From the NCBI GenBank assembly GCA_964036665.1, contig OZ038526.1:21328001-21392000 (forward strand): a stretch of DNA of 64,000 nucleotides, read 5' to 3'. Positions 11,700 through 23,384 of the stretch are shown piece by piece. The notes beneath the pieces were generated by a model. The model saw only the letters and a list, made by a program, of their open reading frames with translations, ran no database searches and had not been told where the DNA came from. Origin of the DNA: Gordius sp. MW1. Taxonomy: Eukaryota; Nematomorpha; Gordioida; Gordea; Gordiidae. Both the position numbers and the translations under genes were made by a program. Every line of letters starts with the position of its first letter. The first letter of the stretch is position 1.

Positions 11700-13085
11700 T
11701 TAATTGCTATGCAATTTATGGGATCGTTTTTTGGTGTCCGTCGTCCGTTACCCTCCCTATCTATTTGCATTGGGTATATTAGGTTATCGCTTTTTTAAAT
11801 TAATGCATGAGAAAGAGGTGCCCCACCCCTCATCTCTATCTCCCTCGCTGTGTTATTTTTTAAATTAATGCATAAGAGGTGCCCCACCCCTCATCTCTAT
11901 CTCCCTCGGTGTGTTATATATAAGATTTGTTAAATTATCTATTATATAATAAACATAATAAAAGTTGTTTACTTTTAACTATGCAATTTAACTAGTTATA
12001 TAATAAACATAAATAAAAGTTGTTTACTTTTAATTGCTATGCAATTTAACTAGTTTTGGTTATATAATAAATATAGATAAAAGTTGTTTACTTTTAATGC
12101 TATGCAATTTAACTAGTTATAAATAAACATAAATAAAAGTTGTTTACTTTTTAATTGCTATGCAATTTAACTAGTTTTGGGGTTGGAATCCCGGAGTTTT
12201 TTTTGACTTTTATGATTGTTCTTGTTACTATCATTGATAATAAGAATTTTTGGCCGTCCGCTGGCTGCTGACCAATGAAAAAAATGACCATTGGCCAAAA
12301 TGTGAATCGAAATTATTTTTTTCGTTTTTTTTGACTATTATGATTGTTCCTGTTTCTACCATTGCTATTATGACTTTTTGGCCGTCCGCTGGCTGCTGAC
12401 CAATGTTATATAATAAACATAAATAAAAGTTGTTTACTTTTAATTGCTATGCAATTTAACTAGTTTTTGGGTTAGAATCCCGGAGTTTTTTTTGACTTTT
12501 ATGATTGTTCTTGTTACTATCATTGATAATAAGACTTTTTGGCCGTCCGTTGGCTGCTGACCAATAAAAAAAATGACCATTGGCCAAAATGTGAATCCGA
12601 GTTTATTTTTTCGTTTTTTTTTGACTATTATGATTGTTCCTGTTACTACCATTGCTATTATGACTTTTTGGCCGTCCGCTGGCTCCTGACCGATGGAAAA
12701 AAATGACCATTGGCCAAAATGTGAATCGAAATTATTTTTTTCGTTTTTTTTGACTATTATGATTGTTCCTGTTCCTACCATTGCTATTATGACTTTTTGG
12801 CCGTCCGCTGGCTGCTGACCAATGGAAAAAAATGACCATTGGCCAAAATGTGAATCCGAGTTTATTTTTTCGTTTTTTTTGACTATTATGATTGTTCCTG
12901 TTACTACCATTGCTATTATGACTTTTTGGCCGTCCGCTGGCTCCTGACCGATGGAAAAAATGACCATTGGCCAAAATGTGATTCGAAAATTTTTTTTTTC
13001 GTTTTTTTTTGACTTATGAATTTATATCCACTTTTACCGTGTCCTGGCTGCTTACCAATGAAAAAAAATGACCATTGGCCAAATT
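11700..13085. repeat. Composite satellite: three repeat types
   Basis: First, a ~65-bp unit (GAGGTGCCCCACCCCTCATC) occurs twice at 11807-11930. Second, a ~60-bp unit with AAAAGTTGTTTACTTTT and GCTATGCAATTTAACTAGTT occurs about five times at 11940-12180 and 12405-12465. Third, a ~129-bp unit with TGGCCGTCCGCTGGCTGCTG and TGACCATTGGCCAAAATGTG occurs about seven times from 12185 to 13085. The ~129-bp unit recurs at 55960-57475. Long minus-strand reading frames here are translations of the repeat. Confidence 0.85.
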
Positions 13086-13679
13086 TTATATATAACCTAA
13101 AAATTTATTATAGATGGTCTAACAGACAGCCAACTATGTAATATATATTTTTAACCTTATAAATGCATATATATTTTTTTATTGGGTTAATATATTTCAT
13201 TTAATTAGATTGTGATTTCATAGAAAACCTAAAAAGTAATATTTAAAAAAATAATATAGGTATTAGATTCTAATTTACGATAAAATATATCGATAGAAAC
13301 TAACACAAAATTCGAAACCTCCTTCAAAGGTATAAGCATAGCCCGTTATTTCTAATTAAATTGAATCTATTATTAAACTCAAACACGAATTGTACTTTAT
13401 TAGATGGCGCGCGTAAGTTTATATAATTAGTAAAATTTTTCTACGTGTCATAGATATTACACCGCACGTGTGGCAGGGAAATGTCCGATATTTTTAAAAT
13501 GAAAAGGTATTTTAGGAATCTGAAAAGGTTATTTTACCCCCGGCCGCCCTGGGCACCTACGGGTAAAGTTTCGAGCGAATCGGGCTGGTAGTTTAAGAAT
13601 TTAGCCCTTTTTTAAAACTAAAAAAAACTTTTTTTTTAATTTTTTTTTTACATTAAATTAATATTTTGTTTTTGTTAAT

Positions 13680-14010
13680 ACCATTGATAATATGACTTTT
13701 TGACCGTCCGCTGGCTACTGACCGACGAAATATATTGATTTTCTAAACATAAAACACAACTTTATTATTTCATCATCTATATAAATAACATAATAACTTC
13801 TACTATTTTAAAGCCCGCATGGTATAGTGGTTATAGCGCCGGCTTGTGAACTGTAGGTGTGGGGTTCAAGTCAGGGAGGGGACACATTTTTTTTTTAATT
13901 TTTTTAAATTAAATTAATATTTGTTCATGTTAATACCAATGATAATATGAATTTTTGACCGTCCGCTGGCTACTGACCAATAAAAAAATGACCATTGGCC
14001 AAATAAATCG
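13680..14010. repeat. Decayed copies of the ~129-bp satellite unit
   Basis: Two diverged units (TGACCGTCCGCTGGCTACTG at about 13702 and 13959) flank the tRNA-like sequence at 13813. From 13090 to 13680 I see only AT-rich sequence. Confidence 0.6.
13813..13884 (+). repeat. tRNA-like sequence followed by a T run
   Basis: GGTATAGTGGTTATAGCG resembles a D-arm/A box and GGGGTTCAAGTC resembles a T-arm/B box, with a GTG at the anticodon position (His-like). T9 or more follows at once. The two acceptor-stem strands do not pair, so I call it a tRNA-derived remnant or SINE head, not a working tRNA. Confidence 0.45.
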
Positions 14011-14089
14011 AAATTTTTTTTCGTTTTTGAATTGGTTAACATTGATAATTACCCTATGTCCTCCCCTACAAGGGCCTATAACTAATTAA

Positions 14090-14300
14090 CTAATTATTTT
14101 GCATCTAATACCCCCTATAGGCATTCTCGCCCCTTCCCACCTTTCTCGCCCATAAATTGCATAGCAAATATGCTACGTTTATACGGAGTATAGAAGAGTT
14201 CCCCCTTCCCCTCTTCCCTTCCCCTCTTCCCTTCCCCTACTCCCCTTCCCTTCTCCCCCTTCCCACGAGGGCCGAAGGCCCGAGTTTTTAGATTAGCGAT
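14090..14300. repeat. Polypyrimidine element with GGGCCGAAGGCCC hairpin
   Basis: Starts with ACCCCCTATAGGCATTCTCG and CCCATAAATTGCATAGCAAA, then a CCCTTCCC/CTCTTCCC tract, and ends in the hairpin GGGCCGAAGGCCC. A close relative lies at 58845-59150, where the tract is replaced by a hairpin array. Confidence 0.6.
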
Positions 14301-14679
14301 CAAGTTTTTATCTTTCCTGCTCTGAGCGCCCTTTTTGAGGGTAATTCCAGTAAGGCAAGTCGTCTTAAAAAAAGCGAAGGGCCAGAATAAAGAGTATGAT
14401 TTTAGTAGATTTCTATATAACGTTTTAATTATGGAAATAAAAATTTTAAAACAATTGCTTGTTTACTTTACACTCAAAATATGGTTCAAGCTATTTATTT
14501 ATGATTAATTGCCAGAATCCACTCTTCAGTCGCCATACAACACAAACAATCTTCATTAATTTGAAATATTCTTAAACATTTCAATATGATTATCTACTTT
14601 GTCAGTTTATTTCCATATTACACAAATCTAGGTTTAAATCAGGTAAATCCTTATTTAAGTTCCCTCATCATCCATCTTA

Positions 14680-14990
14680 GGGCTTGTCTTAATATGGGAT
14701 TCAAATCGTGTGAATTTATCTTTGTCTAAATATCCGATTCAATTTCATGCGTCGAATTTGATTGTTACTATTTTTTATTTTAATAATTAAAAATATTTCT
14801 TTTGCTTAAATCCTAACTTTGCTGATGCCTCAAAAACTTAAAATTCATACAACATTTAAGCTTACGAAAAATTTTTCATCTTTCCCAGCTGTTATGTGTT
14901 TTAAATGTAAATCTGAACTTAAGACGCAGCTAGATTATAACCCGAACCACGATTTTTGCTGCGCATCAAACCTTAATTGTAACTTCTAAA
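14680..14990. mobile_element. TWA-flanked MITE family B, inverted diverged copy
   Basis: Begins GGGCTTGTCTTAATATGGGA after a TTA. The remaining sequence matches the other family copies in reverse, and the far end (TTTTTGCTGCGCATCAAA) is decayed. From 14301 to 14679 there is only AT-rich sequence. Confidence 0.6.
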
Positions 14991-15379
14991 CTAGTTATGT
15001 CAGACTCGTTGGGTAGCTAATGAATCGCGACATTTCTAAAGTTTTTTTTGTTTCACATACTAAAGGTTTGTTTGTTAGGAATCATAAAAATAAACTATTC
15101 TAATATATAGAATCATCTAGAGGATCTTCCGAAATTGGCCAAGAATCCGCAATCGATTTAAAAATGTGTTTGTCTTTAGTAAAAGAGTAGGGTAGCGAAT
15201 GTTTAGAGAGAGGATAACGTCATCCTACCTCTTTAAAAAAAGCTATGGTCTCTTAATGAGTTTCTTAAGCTAAAGCAACCACGCTCTTAAATATTAGGAT
15301 CGTGTTAATGTCTTAGCCGCCTCCCCCCTTGCAGGCATATCTGAGACAGTACTTCCATATTCGTGTTGGCTGTTGATAC

Positions 15380-15450
15380 TAGTGTTTGAAAATTGGCTGG
15401 GTTTTGCTTGTTCGACGACCTTCGGTTTTAGTCGAATTAACATAAACAAA
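15380..15450. mobile_element. hAT MITE family A fragment
   Basis: TAGTGTTTGAAAATTGGCTG left end plus TTTTAGTCGAATTAACATAA; the right part is missing. Confidence 0.5.
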
Positions 15451-15598
15451 CCAAAGGCATTTAGATCTATTATTCTTAGTATGGATTCGGAAATATATTT
15501 AATGAGATTTCTGCTGCTGAACATTATCAACCAATTTGTTAATTCTTGGTTCAATTGATTGTAATGCTATCCTCATGCAGGAATCTAGTTTTTTTAAT

Positions 15599-15670
15599 AC
15601 CAGCAGGGTGTGAGTGGTTATAGCGAACGTCTTGTAAACAGAAGGCAACGAGTTCGAATCCCCCTGGTGA
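15599..15670 (+). repeat. tRNA-like sequence (Thr-UGU-like)
   Basis: An A-box-like GTGAGTGGTTATAGCG, an anticodon-loop-like CTTGTAA and a B box GAGTTCGAATCCC. The outer ACCAG pairs with CTGGT, but the rest of the acceptor stem mismatches. Probably a decayed tRNA or tRNA-derived SINE. From 15671 to 16326 nothing is recognised beyond AT-rich sequence. Confidence 0.45.
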
Positions 15671-16334
15671 ATTTCTAAAACTTTTCTGAATATTTTTATT
15701 ATATTCTAAAAAATTTTGCATAATTTGGCGGCCCCCCGGCAAACTTCTCACGGCCCCCCGGTTAAAAATCACTGGTTTAGACCATAACTCTTTTTTATTA
15801 TGTATTTATAAAGGAGTTAGTTTATTATTGCTTGTCCTTACATTGGTCACTATAAAAGCTGAGGCTAAATTAGCAATCGTTGTAAGCCTGTGGATAATTA
15901 ATATTTAAGAAAGTACTCTAAAATTAAGATGCTAAAATAAATCGCCAAATAATGCAACAAGCTAGCTCATTAATACTACAACAAGTGTAAAACAACGGAG
16001 AAATATATAGTTATATTGGTGATTAAATGCTTACCAAGGCTAATTTTAAAGGTCTTAAATATAAAAGGAAAAAGCATTACAATATTTAGATATAATAAGG
16101 CAACTTCTGCTTATCAAGTATTTAAATATTTATTTTGTTAAGTTGGTGTCTTTTAAAATTTTATTAACAAATTGTTTCACCTATACTAAAAAGTTGTAAA
16201 ACAACAACAACAAAAAACGGAAAACTTTTTAGAACAGCCCCAGCCCCTATCACTACGACTTGATTTTTGGTCCCACTCAAATATGTACTAACCCAAGCAT
16301 CCTTCGGCCAAGAAGCGTATATCGATATTCTCAC

Positions 16335-17470
16335 TAGAGATCTGCACGGGCAGACCCGGCCCGTGGACGGGCCTAAAAGCCCGTCCCGCGGGCGGGTACG
16401 GACGGGCTTTGTATCATAAAAATTTCAACGGGCCGGGCCCGGACGGGCTTAACAATTCATGGAACGGCTCGGGCGGGCCTGAGATTTTTTTAACGGGCTT
16501 GAACGGGCCTGGCGTTTTATGAACGGGCCAGAGATTATATTAACGGTCATGGATTACAAAGGTTCTTAAAAGTCAGACAATTATATAAATATATGATTTT
16601 TATAAAATATTATTATTAATTGCTCTATTTTTTTAACCTCTAATTTTTGTAAATCCTGTAGCATTCATTGCTTTTTCAATTTGACTTTAAAATTTTTTAT
16701 TCTATTTGCTATAGATTTTTGTTTACATAATTTATGAGTATAGCTTTGTATATTCTTTAATAACTAAGTTCAATTACTTAGTTACAATGCACCAAAATTA
16801 AAATTTTTGTTTTTAATTTTATCACAAATTTTACTGGTATAATTATTAGGACCATCTAATTTAATAAATATTTTTGTTCTAATCTAAAACTTAGGTGTAA
16901 CTGATATAAATAAATCAAATCAATGTAAACTATCTATTTAAAGTTTAATATTCTCATGTAATTTCATTAGAGTATTTTAATTTAAAGGTAATATTCTAAC
17001 TTCTTAGGTGTATTAACTTAAATTAATCAAATAAAAGAAAATTGTTGAAAGTGGAATATTCTCATGTAATTTAAAGTAATTTAATGGTAGTACTACATTG
17101 AAATATTTTAGGTGTATTAATTCCAGAAATAATTGATAATTTATATTGTTTACATCATAATTATTAATGTTTTTTAATGAATATGTCAAAAAATAGAATA
17201 AAATTTTGTGAAATTTTTAATAGGGCCGGGCGCGGAGTTCTTTAAATAAATTTGAATGGGTTTTGGCGGGCCTGACGTTTTTCTAAACGGGTACGAACGG
17301 GCCTGAACAATTAACGGACGGGCTTGGACGGGCCTATAAAATTTACGGACGGGCTCGGACGGGCCTGAAGTGTTGAAAAAAAAATACGGGCGGGCTCGGA
17401 CGGGCCTTGAAGTTTTGAAAACGGGTACGGACGGGCCGACCTTATAAAAACGGCCCGTTGCAGATCTCTA
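16335..17470. mobile_element. Non-autonomous hAT-type element, 1136 bp, with GGGCC-rich ends
   Basis: TAGAGATCTGCACGGGC at the left and GCCCGTTGCAGATCTCTA at the right form terminal inverted repeats. Exact 8-bp duplications ATTCTCAC lie at 16327-16334 and 17471-17478. Both subterminal regions carry many copies of GACGGGCCTGAA-like units around an AT-rich core with no reading frame. The TAGAG start and 8-bp duplication fit hAT. Confidence 0.88.
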
Positions 17471-17481
17471 ATTCTCACTAA

Positions 17482-17746
17482 GGGCTTGTCTTAATATCGG
17501 ATTTTGCTGCGCAGCAAAAATCGTCACACGGGTTATAACATAGCCGTGTCTTAACTTCGAATTCACAGCAGATTGACATTTCAGACTCATAACATAACAG
17601 CTATTAATCTTAAGAGTTGAAATAAACAAAAAACGTTTTTAACTATCAAAAAACAAAATATTATTAATAATTACAACCGAGTTTGACACACGAAATTGAA
17701 TCGGATATTTGTTAAAGAAACTCGCGCCATTTGAATCTGCAAGCCC
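17482..17746. mobile_element. TWA-flanked MITE family B copy
   Basis: GGGCTTGTCTTAATATCGGA starts the element and GCAAGCCC ends it, flanked by TAA at 17479-17481 and 17747-17749. A TAA/TTA 3-bp duplication fits PIF/Harbinger. The 5' subterminal part contains TTTTGCTGCGCAGCAAAAA, a palindrome. Confidence 0.75.
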
Positions 17747-17802
17747 TAAGAAGGACACTTATCTGAAGGTGTAAGCACACATATTACAATCTTGACTTCT
17801 AA

Positions 17803-18168
17803 GGGCTTGTCTTAATATCGGATTTTGCTGCGCAGCTAAACTCGTCGTAGGGTTGTTATAACATAGCCGTGTCTTAATTTCAAATTTACAACAGCAGATT
17901 TATATTTCAGACGTATAACATAACTGCAATTCCGTGAGATGCAAAATTTTTCCTACGCCTAAATGTTGTATGTATTTAAATTTTTTTAGGTATCAGCAAA
18001 GTTGAGATTTAATCTCCCGAGTTAAAATAAACAAAAAAACGTTTTAAAACTAGCTACAAACAAAATATTAATAATTAAAACCGAGTTTAACCCATGAAAT
18101 TGAAATGGATTATTAGACAAAGATAACTTCGCGCGATTTAATTCTGAATCCGAAATTAAGACAAGTCC
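17803..18168. mobile_element. TWA-flanked MITE family B copy
   Basis: Starts GGGCTTGTCTTAATATCGGA and ends AATTAAGACAAGTCC, with TAA on both sides (17800-17802, 18169-18171). Internally close to the copies at 36490 and 59755. From 18169 to 18950 the sequence is AT-rich with a G9-10 run at 18501 and no gene. Confidence 0.8.
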
Positions 18169-18954
18169 TAAGCAATATCCCTGCCAGTACAGATGTTAAA
18201 AGAGGCTTTATTGTCTTAAACAAACGCTGCCAAAAATTCAAAAAATACCTAACTTTATAAATATTTTAAAACTAATATGTACAAACCTTCAAATTTTAAA
18301 AGGAAAGGGAAGGTTCCAATTATCTGGAAAGAAATTTTTGATTCACAATCCAAAAGAAATTGTTCGAATAATAAATAAATTGTAAAATTAACGAACTTTC
18401 AAACTAGGAATAAAATTTAAATTCTTGTTGATATTATTGTAATAATAATTTAATATTCCAGCTACCTTAAATATATAATAGGTAAGTGGCGTAAATGCGG
18501 GAAGGGGGGGGGGACGAGAAATTCTCGCCCTCCCCCCGAAAAAAATTATTTTAGATATAAAGTTTATATTTTATATTGTGCAACGTAACTGACCAAGTAA
18601 GACACTTATTAATTGCTATGCAATTTATTGGAATTAGCTCCCACTCCAGATTTGAGATATTATCGCCGGGAAAAAGAAAATATAAAATTATTTTATAATG
18701 ACTTTCTTTTTTTAATTTTAATGTTGAAATAAAAATGCTATAAAAAAGGGCCAATCTATTTATCTATTTTTTGACATAGTATTTCTCATATAAAAGCTAA
18801 TAGGTAAAGAAGAGTTGTGATGTTGGGCAAAAATAACAATATTTTATAATTTAATTCTTTGGACGAAATCCTTCTATAATTTATTTTCATTCGCGTTTCT
18901 GGCAAAACAATCAAAGAATTCGGAGGTAATTTTATTTGGAAATTTGCCAAAACT

Positions 18955-21290
18955 TGTTTCTTGTCCAACATTTCTAGTCGTTTTTGGTATTCGATTCGGA
19001 TTCGAATTTTTTTTCTTAAAAAGATTCGATTCGAGATTAGGCGAATATTAAAATGAAGATTCAAATTCGATTCGAAAAAAGTTTAAGGATTCGAAATCGA
19101 TTCGAATATATATTCCGTTTTTTTAATTATTAAAAAACACATTAAAAAGGTTGATATGATTTTTAATTTGCATATACATTAAAAAAAAATTTTTAAAGTA
19201 TGTAAATAAGATACACACATTAAAAATAAAAATATTAACAAAAAACTATGTCAATATGTGTAAAACAATTAAGAACCGTTTATTAGCCAACCTTCAAAAT
19301 AAATTATATTCCTAACACCTTCTTCCTCAGACGATTGTTTGTGTTTGGTCAATAAATTGGTTCCAGATGAAAAAATTCTTTTTCACGGGGTAGATGATCC
19401 AGGGATTGAGAGAAAATCCTTTGCCAATTTTTGGATGGCTGGAAAACGATGTTGATTCGATTTCCCCCCCCCCCCGGTCTAACATTGGAGGCAGAGGTCA
19501 GAAATGCCCGGCCCGGCCCGCTGCCCGGCCCGCCCGGCCCGGCCCGTGGGCCGGGCCGGGCCGGGCAACTGTCTTAAGTTTTACTTTTCGGACGGGCCCG
19601 GGCGGGCACGCTGATAAGATTCGGGCAATTCGGGCATGCCAAAAATTTTATCAAATTGATTTTCCTCGAAAAAAGAAAAATTCGCTTATAAACAATTTTG
19701 GGCCATAATAAATTTGACTAGATTTTTTTCTATCGCTTAAATCCTTATCGTACGTTTATATAATGTCCTAAATCCTAATTTTAACTTCTTCAGAATTAAA
19801 TTTTATTTAATTTCGAATAAATTAGTTTAACTGGTTTATCTCAAGATCAAAAATTATTATTTTTCATACTATATTATAAAAGATTTGTTCTGATCAATAT
19901 GTCTTTATTTAATGCTTATTTTGTAATAGTGGTTAAAAGATTTTGGGATTGTAATTTCTAGTCACGGGCAAATTTTATTAATAAGGCCGGGCAACTCTAA
20001 TGGTTTGGGCATGGCTGAGCGGACACTTAGAAGGGTTCAGGCGGGGAATTTAGTTAAAAATTTAGACCGGGCCGGGTTTGGGCAGAAAAATTTTAACAAA
20101 TCCGACCTCTGTTTGCGACCTCACAAATTCGGGACTAACGGGCAAATTTAATATTTCGGGCCGGGCAATTCGGGCAGCTTTAACGATTCGGGCGGGCCCG
20201 GGCGGACACTTAGATGGGTTCGGGCGGGCTCGGGCGGGCAGATTAATTATAAAATCGGGCCGGGCCGGGTTCGGGCTGAAAAATTCTAACAAATCTGACC
20301 TCTGATTGGAGGCCACACGTGGTGTGTGAAAAAATGCCTCCAATGGAGACTTTGCGTTCACGTCGCTCTTAAATAGACGATCCAGGGTTGATACCTCGCT
20401 AGTTAATACAAAATCAATCTGATTTCCTATAGCAACTTCCATATCACCTTAAAATTTCATTATAGGATATGCCATGTAGAGATGGTAGACATTCAAAGTA
20501 TTAATCTTAAGCCTTGGATCGAAGGCACTTGCTATTATGGCCTTATTCTTATTCAATGCCAAATATTTTTCATTTTCTATTTGGCCTTTTTGACAACGTG
20601 ATCTTCTATGCCTGCCAAAATGTTTATTAGTTAATAATATACCGGTAATAACAAGTACATTGTGGGATTCCCCGGATATTAAATTAGTTGCACTGTAAAA
20701 ACAAAAAAGTATTGATTTGACATTTTTAAATTGTTCCCATTAATGTTGGATAGTAATTCCTCCTTATGGAATTTAAAGACCAAATCATCCAATGCCTGCC
20801 TCACTAAAATAGCCTTTCATATCATTATTTAGGTGCTGTTCCACCTGACTACCATGTCAAATTTTACCTTTGCGTAATTAATTGGTGGGTCATATTCTTC
20901 CATATAGCCTCTAATCGTGAAATATTTTTAGGATGTCTTAAAATTTTTATCAAATTCCATAATTTATTTAAATTGTGACCACGTTCTCCATAAGTTATGT
21001 AAGTTTGAAAATTTTAAAATTAAACCTTATCAAATTGTAGCAGGAAAAATAACTGTATTTGCGCCTAATCAATTTAAATTAACAAAAAAATTTTGGCAGC
21101 TTTCCTCCCCTCAAAAGAAATTAAAATTCGATTTTTTCAAGGATTCGATTCGGATTTTCGAATCTTGGCAAATTAAATATTCGATTCGAAATCTACACAT
21201 AAGGATTCGGATTCGATTCGAAATTTCGAATCGAATTTGAATTCGAACCGAATCTCGAATCGAATCTCGAATACTTTCTAGAGGCTTAAT
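18955..21290 (-). pseudogene. Dead hAT transposon with transposase remnant
   Basis: Outer arms are rich in GATTCGATTCG (18960-19110 and inverted at 21115-21285). The minus strand between them encodes hAT transposase pieces: a WNST-like region near 20830, ASAFDPRLK near 20520, and a C-terminal dimerisation segment (AKDFLSIPGSSTP ... FSSGTNLL) near 19330-19450. That segment has an in-frame TGA where the family has a Ser/Arg. Stops and frame changes make it non-functional. A second element (19492-20304) interrupts it. I found no clean target duplication for the outer element. Confidence 0.75.
19492..20304. mobile_element. GGGCC-rich hAT-type element nested in the dead transposase
   Basis: CAGAGGTCAGA and TCTGACCTCTG terminal inverted repeats, and exact 8-bp duplications ATTGGAGG at 19484-19491 and 20305-20312. 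Subterminal blocks are extremely GC-rich (GGCCCGGCCCGCTGCCCGG). A second internal TCCGACCTCTG at about 20102 suggests further nesting. Confidence 0.88.
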
Positions 21291-21662
21291 TTCTAGGTTT
21301 CTTAAGTTCAAAATCATACAACTTAGCCTTAGGTCGACTACTATTACTAAAGTTTCTGCTAACTGTCTGACTTGCTGAAGATCTAGGTCCTTTTTTTGCA
21401 ACTTCCATAATATATTCAGATTGTCGTAGAGAAGTGAGCAAAGTTGCAGCTTCTGTTGCAACATCGTGATCATACGAGGTAGATATATTTTCCAATGCTG
21501 AATATGGCATCTTGAAGCGAAATGTGAGTGGAAACAGCTTTGTGCCGTGATGCCCAACGGGACACACACTTGCTTCAATTTTTCCTTATTTGGTTTCTCT
21601 TCTATATCTGACAACATTCTAAGTAAAACTTCATGACGTTTGAATAGATTAAAGATTGACAC
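21286..21662 (-). pseudogene. Coding-like remnant beside the hAT element
   Basis: Two overlapping minus-strand frames read as one protein after a frameshift: EVLLRMLSDIEEKPNKEKLK in one, then MPYSALENISTSYDHDVATE and ASQTVSRNFSNS in the other. It looks like a mutated mobile-element or host protein fragment. I could not identify the family. From 21663 to 22399 nothing further is seen apart from a C9-10 run at about 21787. Confidence 0.4.
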
Positions 21663-22407
21663 TTTTATTAGCGATTCATGGGGAATTAGCTACTACTCCA
21701 GATGATGCTGGGAAAAATAAAATATGAAATATCTTATAATGACTTTCTTTATGTTTTATACCAGATTATAAATTTTTTTGGAAATCCCCCCCCCCCGGAG
21801 AAAATCCCGGCTACGCGCCTGTAATGGTTAAAGATGTAACAAGATAGAACATTACTTAGTTGTAATATATTTATTTGCAGTGAAATGATAAAAACTTTAA
21901 TCTTTTTTATATATCTTTCGAGGTATAGACTATATAAATATAGATTTTAAATTATGTATGTAGCTGACTATTTTAAAACCAATTATAGATTTATTATAAG
22001 GCAAAATATTTTTGAGATTTGTTTTTGCGTTTATTGATGCCTATCCTCATATTATTAACGTCAAAATTTAGTCAACCCTTTTTTGCTACAATTAACCTAT
22101 AGACATATTTCCCCCCATGCTAAATATTCCCACAAGACTTTTAATATACAAATAATGAATAGCATGGGATTGTATGTAATTCGTTGTATTCCATATTACC
22201 CTGCTTTATATATAATTCATAAAATTAAAGTGATAATATGATTTGCGCGATAGGGACTACCCAGAATTTTAGTAATTGATAACGGTAGTTAGAAACCTAA
22301 ATGGGTGACGCGAAACCCGACTCCACATTAGGTCGGGTTGGAATTGCAAATATTGAAATGTCTTCAGGTCGGCTTTGGGGTGAAAAAAGTGAGTTTGCAG
22401 TTGTCTA

Positions 22408-22708
22408 CATAGACGAATAAAACCATAGTCTCCGAACAGCGGATTATTTTTTAGCAAGTATAGATACCGCCATTTTGTGGGAAATTGGAGTAACCAAACA
22501 ATAGGAATCAACATAATTTATTGTTTTATTTTACTCATTTTTATTAGATTTATAAATTAAGCTAATAGTATTATCTATTTTCACGGTGGAGAAGTATAAA
22601 TATACCTGTGGTTGAGTTTTTCCTTCAAGATGGCAGCTATTAAGGTGTCTGAATGATTTTAATAGTAAAAATCAGCTGTTCGGCAGTCTATGGTTTTATT
22701 AGTCTATG
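22408..22708. mobile_element. hAT-type MITE, CATAGAC termini
   Basis: CATAGACGAATAAAACCATA and its near-complement TATGGTTTTATTAGTCTATG form the ends. Flanks GTTGTCTA (22400-22407) and GTCGTCTA (22709-22716) match at 7 of 8 bases. A partial copy lies at about 47363-47560. Confidence 0.8.
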
Positions 22709-22729
22709 GTCGTCTAACGGTAGTTAATT

Positions 22730-23090
22730 TACAGGACAGGAACTCGCTACATTTGCAAAAACTAATGGTAATAAACATATTCAAACATTCCCATATCATC
22801 CAAAATCTGGTGGATTATGCAAACGACTTATAAAGAAGACATTGAAACGACGGTTTCGCGTAACCGCTAGGACAAAGAGAGACGATGACAAAACATTGCC
22901 TCAAGTGTTTGTGTCTTACAAATTGATCCCTCATAATACTACTAGAATCAGGTCTTCTTTTAATCAACTGCGACGTTTGAGCAATGAAACAACGTCAATA
23001 ATGAATGGAAGCTAAATATTATTATGATAGGAAGTTCGGTCGCAAGGAAAGGACAAAGTTTGAAGTGTTTCGATCTCGCCTCGTCTCGGT
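22730..23090 (+). pseudogene. Gypsy-type LTR retrotransposon integrase remnant
   Basis: One frame reads FAKTNGNKHIQTFPYHPKSG, the integrase catalytic-core segment that lies around the last acidic residue in Ty3/gypsy elements, followed by LIKKTLK and YYYDRKFGRKE-like residues. The frame has stops, so the copy is dead. The matching C-terminal part of such a protein appears at 31500-31683. Confidence 0.6.
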
Positions 23091-23384
23091 ATAGAAAGCA
23101 AAATCTCGTCTCCTTGGGCAAAAATAAGTAATGCCTTAGTTAACTTAGACAAAAGATAGCCTTTTAAATATAACCGTATTGCAGGTTCACTATATTTTTA
23201 TATAAACCTGAAAGGTAAGATTGGATACTTTTTACGTTAAATATCTAATTAGTTGCACGCATTATAGCGATATAAAAACACAAATAAAAGCAGTATTGTT
23301 GCTGAAATAGGAACATAGGAGTTTTGGCTTTTATATGAATTGCACATATATTATAGCAAATCTACTTCTTCTTTATCAGTTATT

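Noticed and set aside
12440..12974. Minus-strand reading frames of 175 and 80 codons
   Set aside because: They are periodic translations of the ~129-bp satellite (the same phrase repeated) and have no other protein features.
13813..13884. Functional tRNA-His gene
   Set aside because: The A and B boxes are present but the acceptor stem strands do not pair and the T-stem is imperfect.
19394..20442. Pro/Arg/Gly-rich frames of 104 and 126 codons
   Set aside because: Translations of GGGCC-type subterminal repeats in a hAT-type element joined to transposase remnants.
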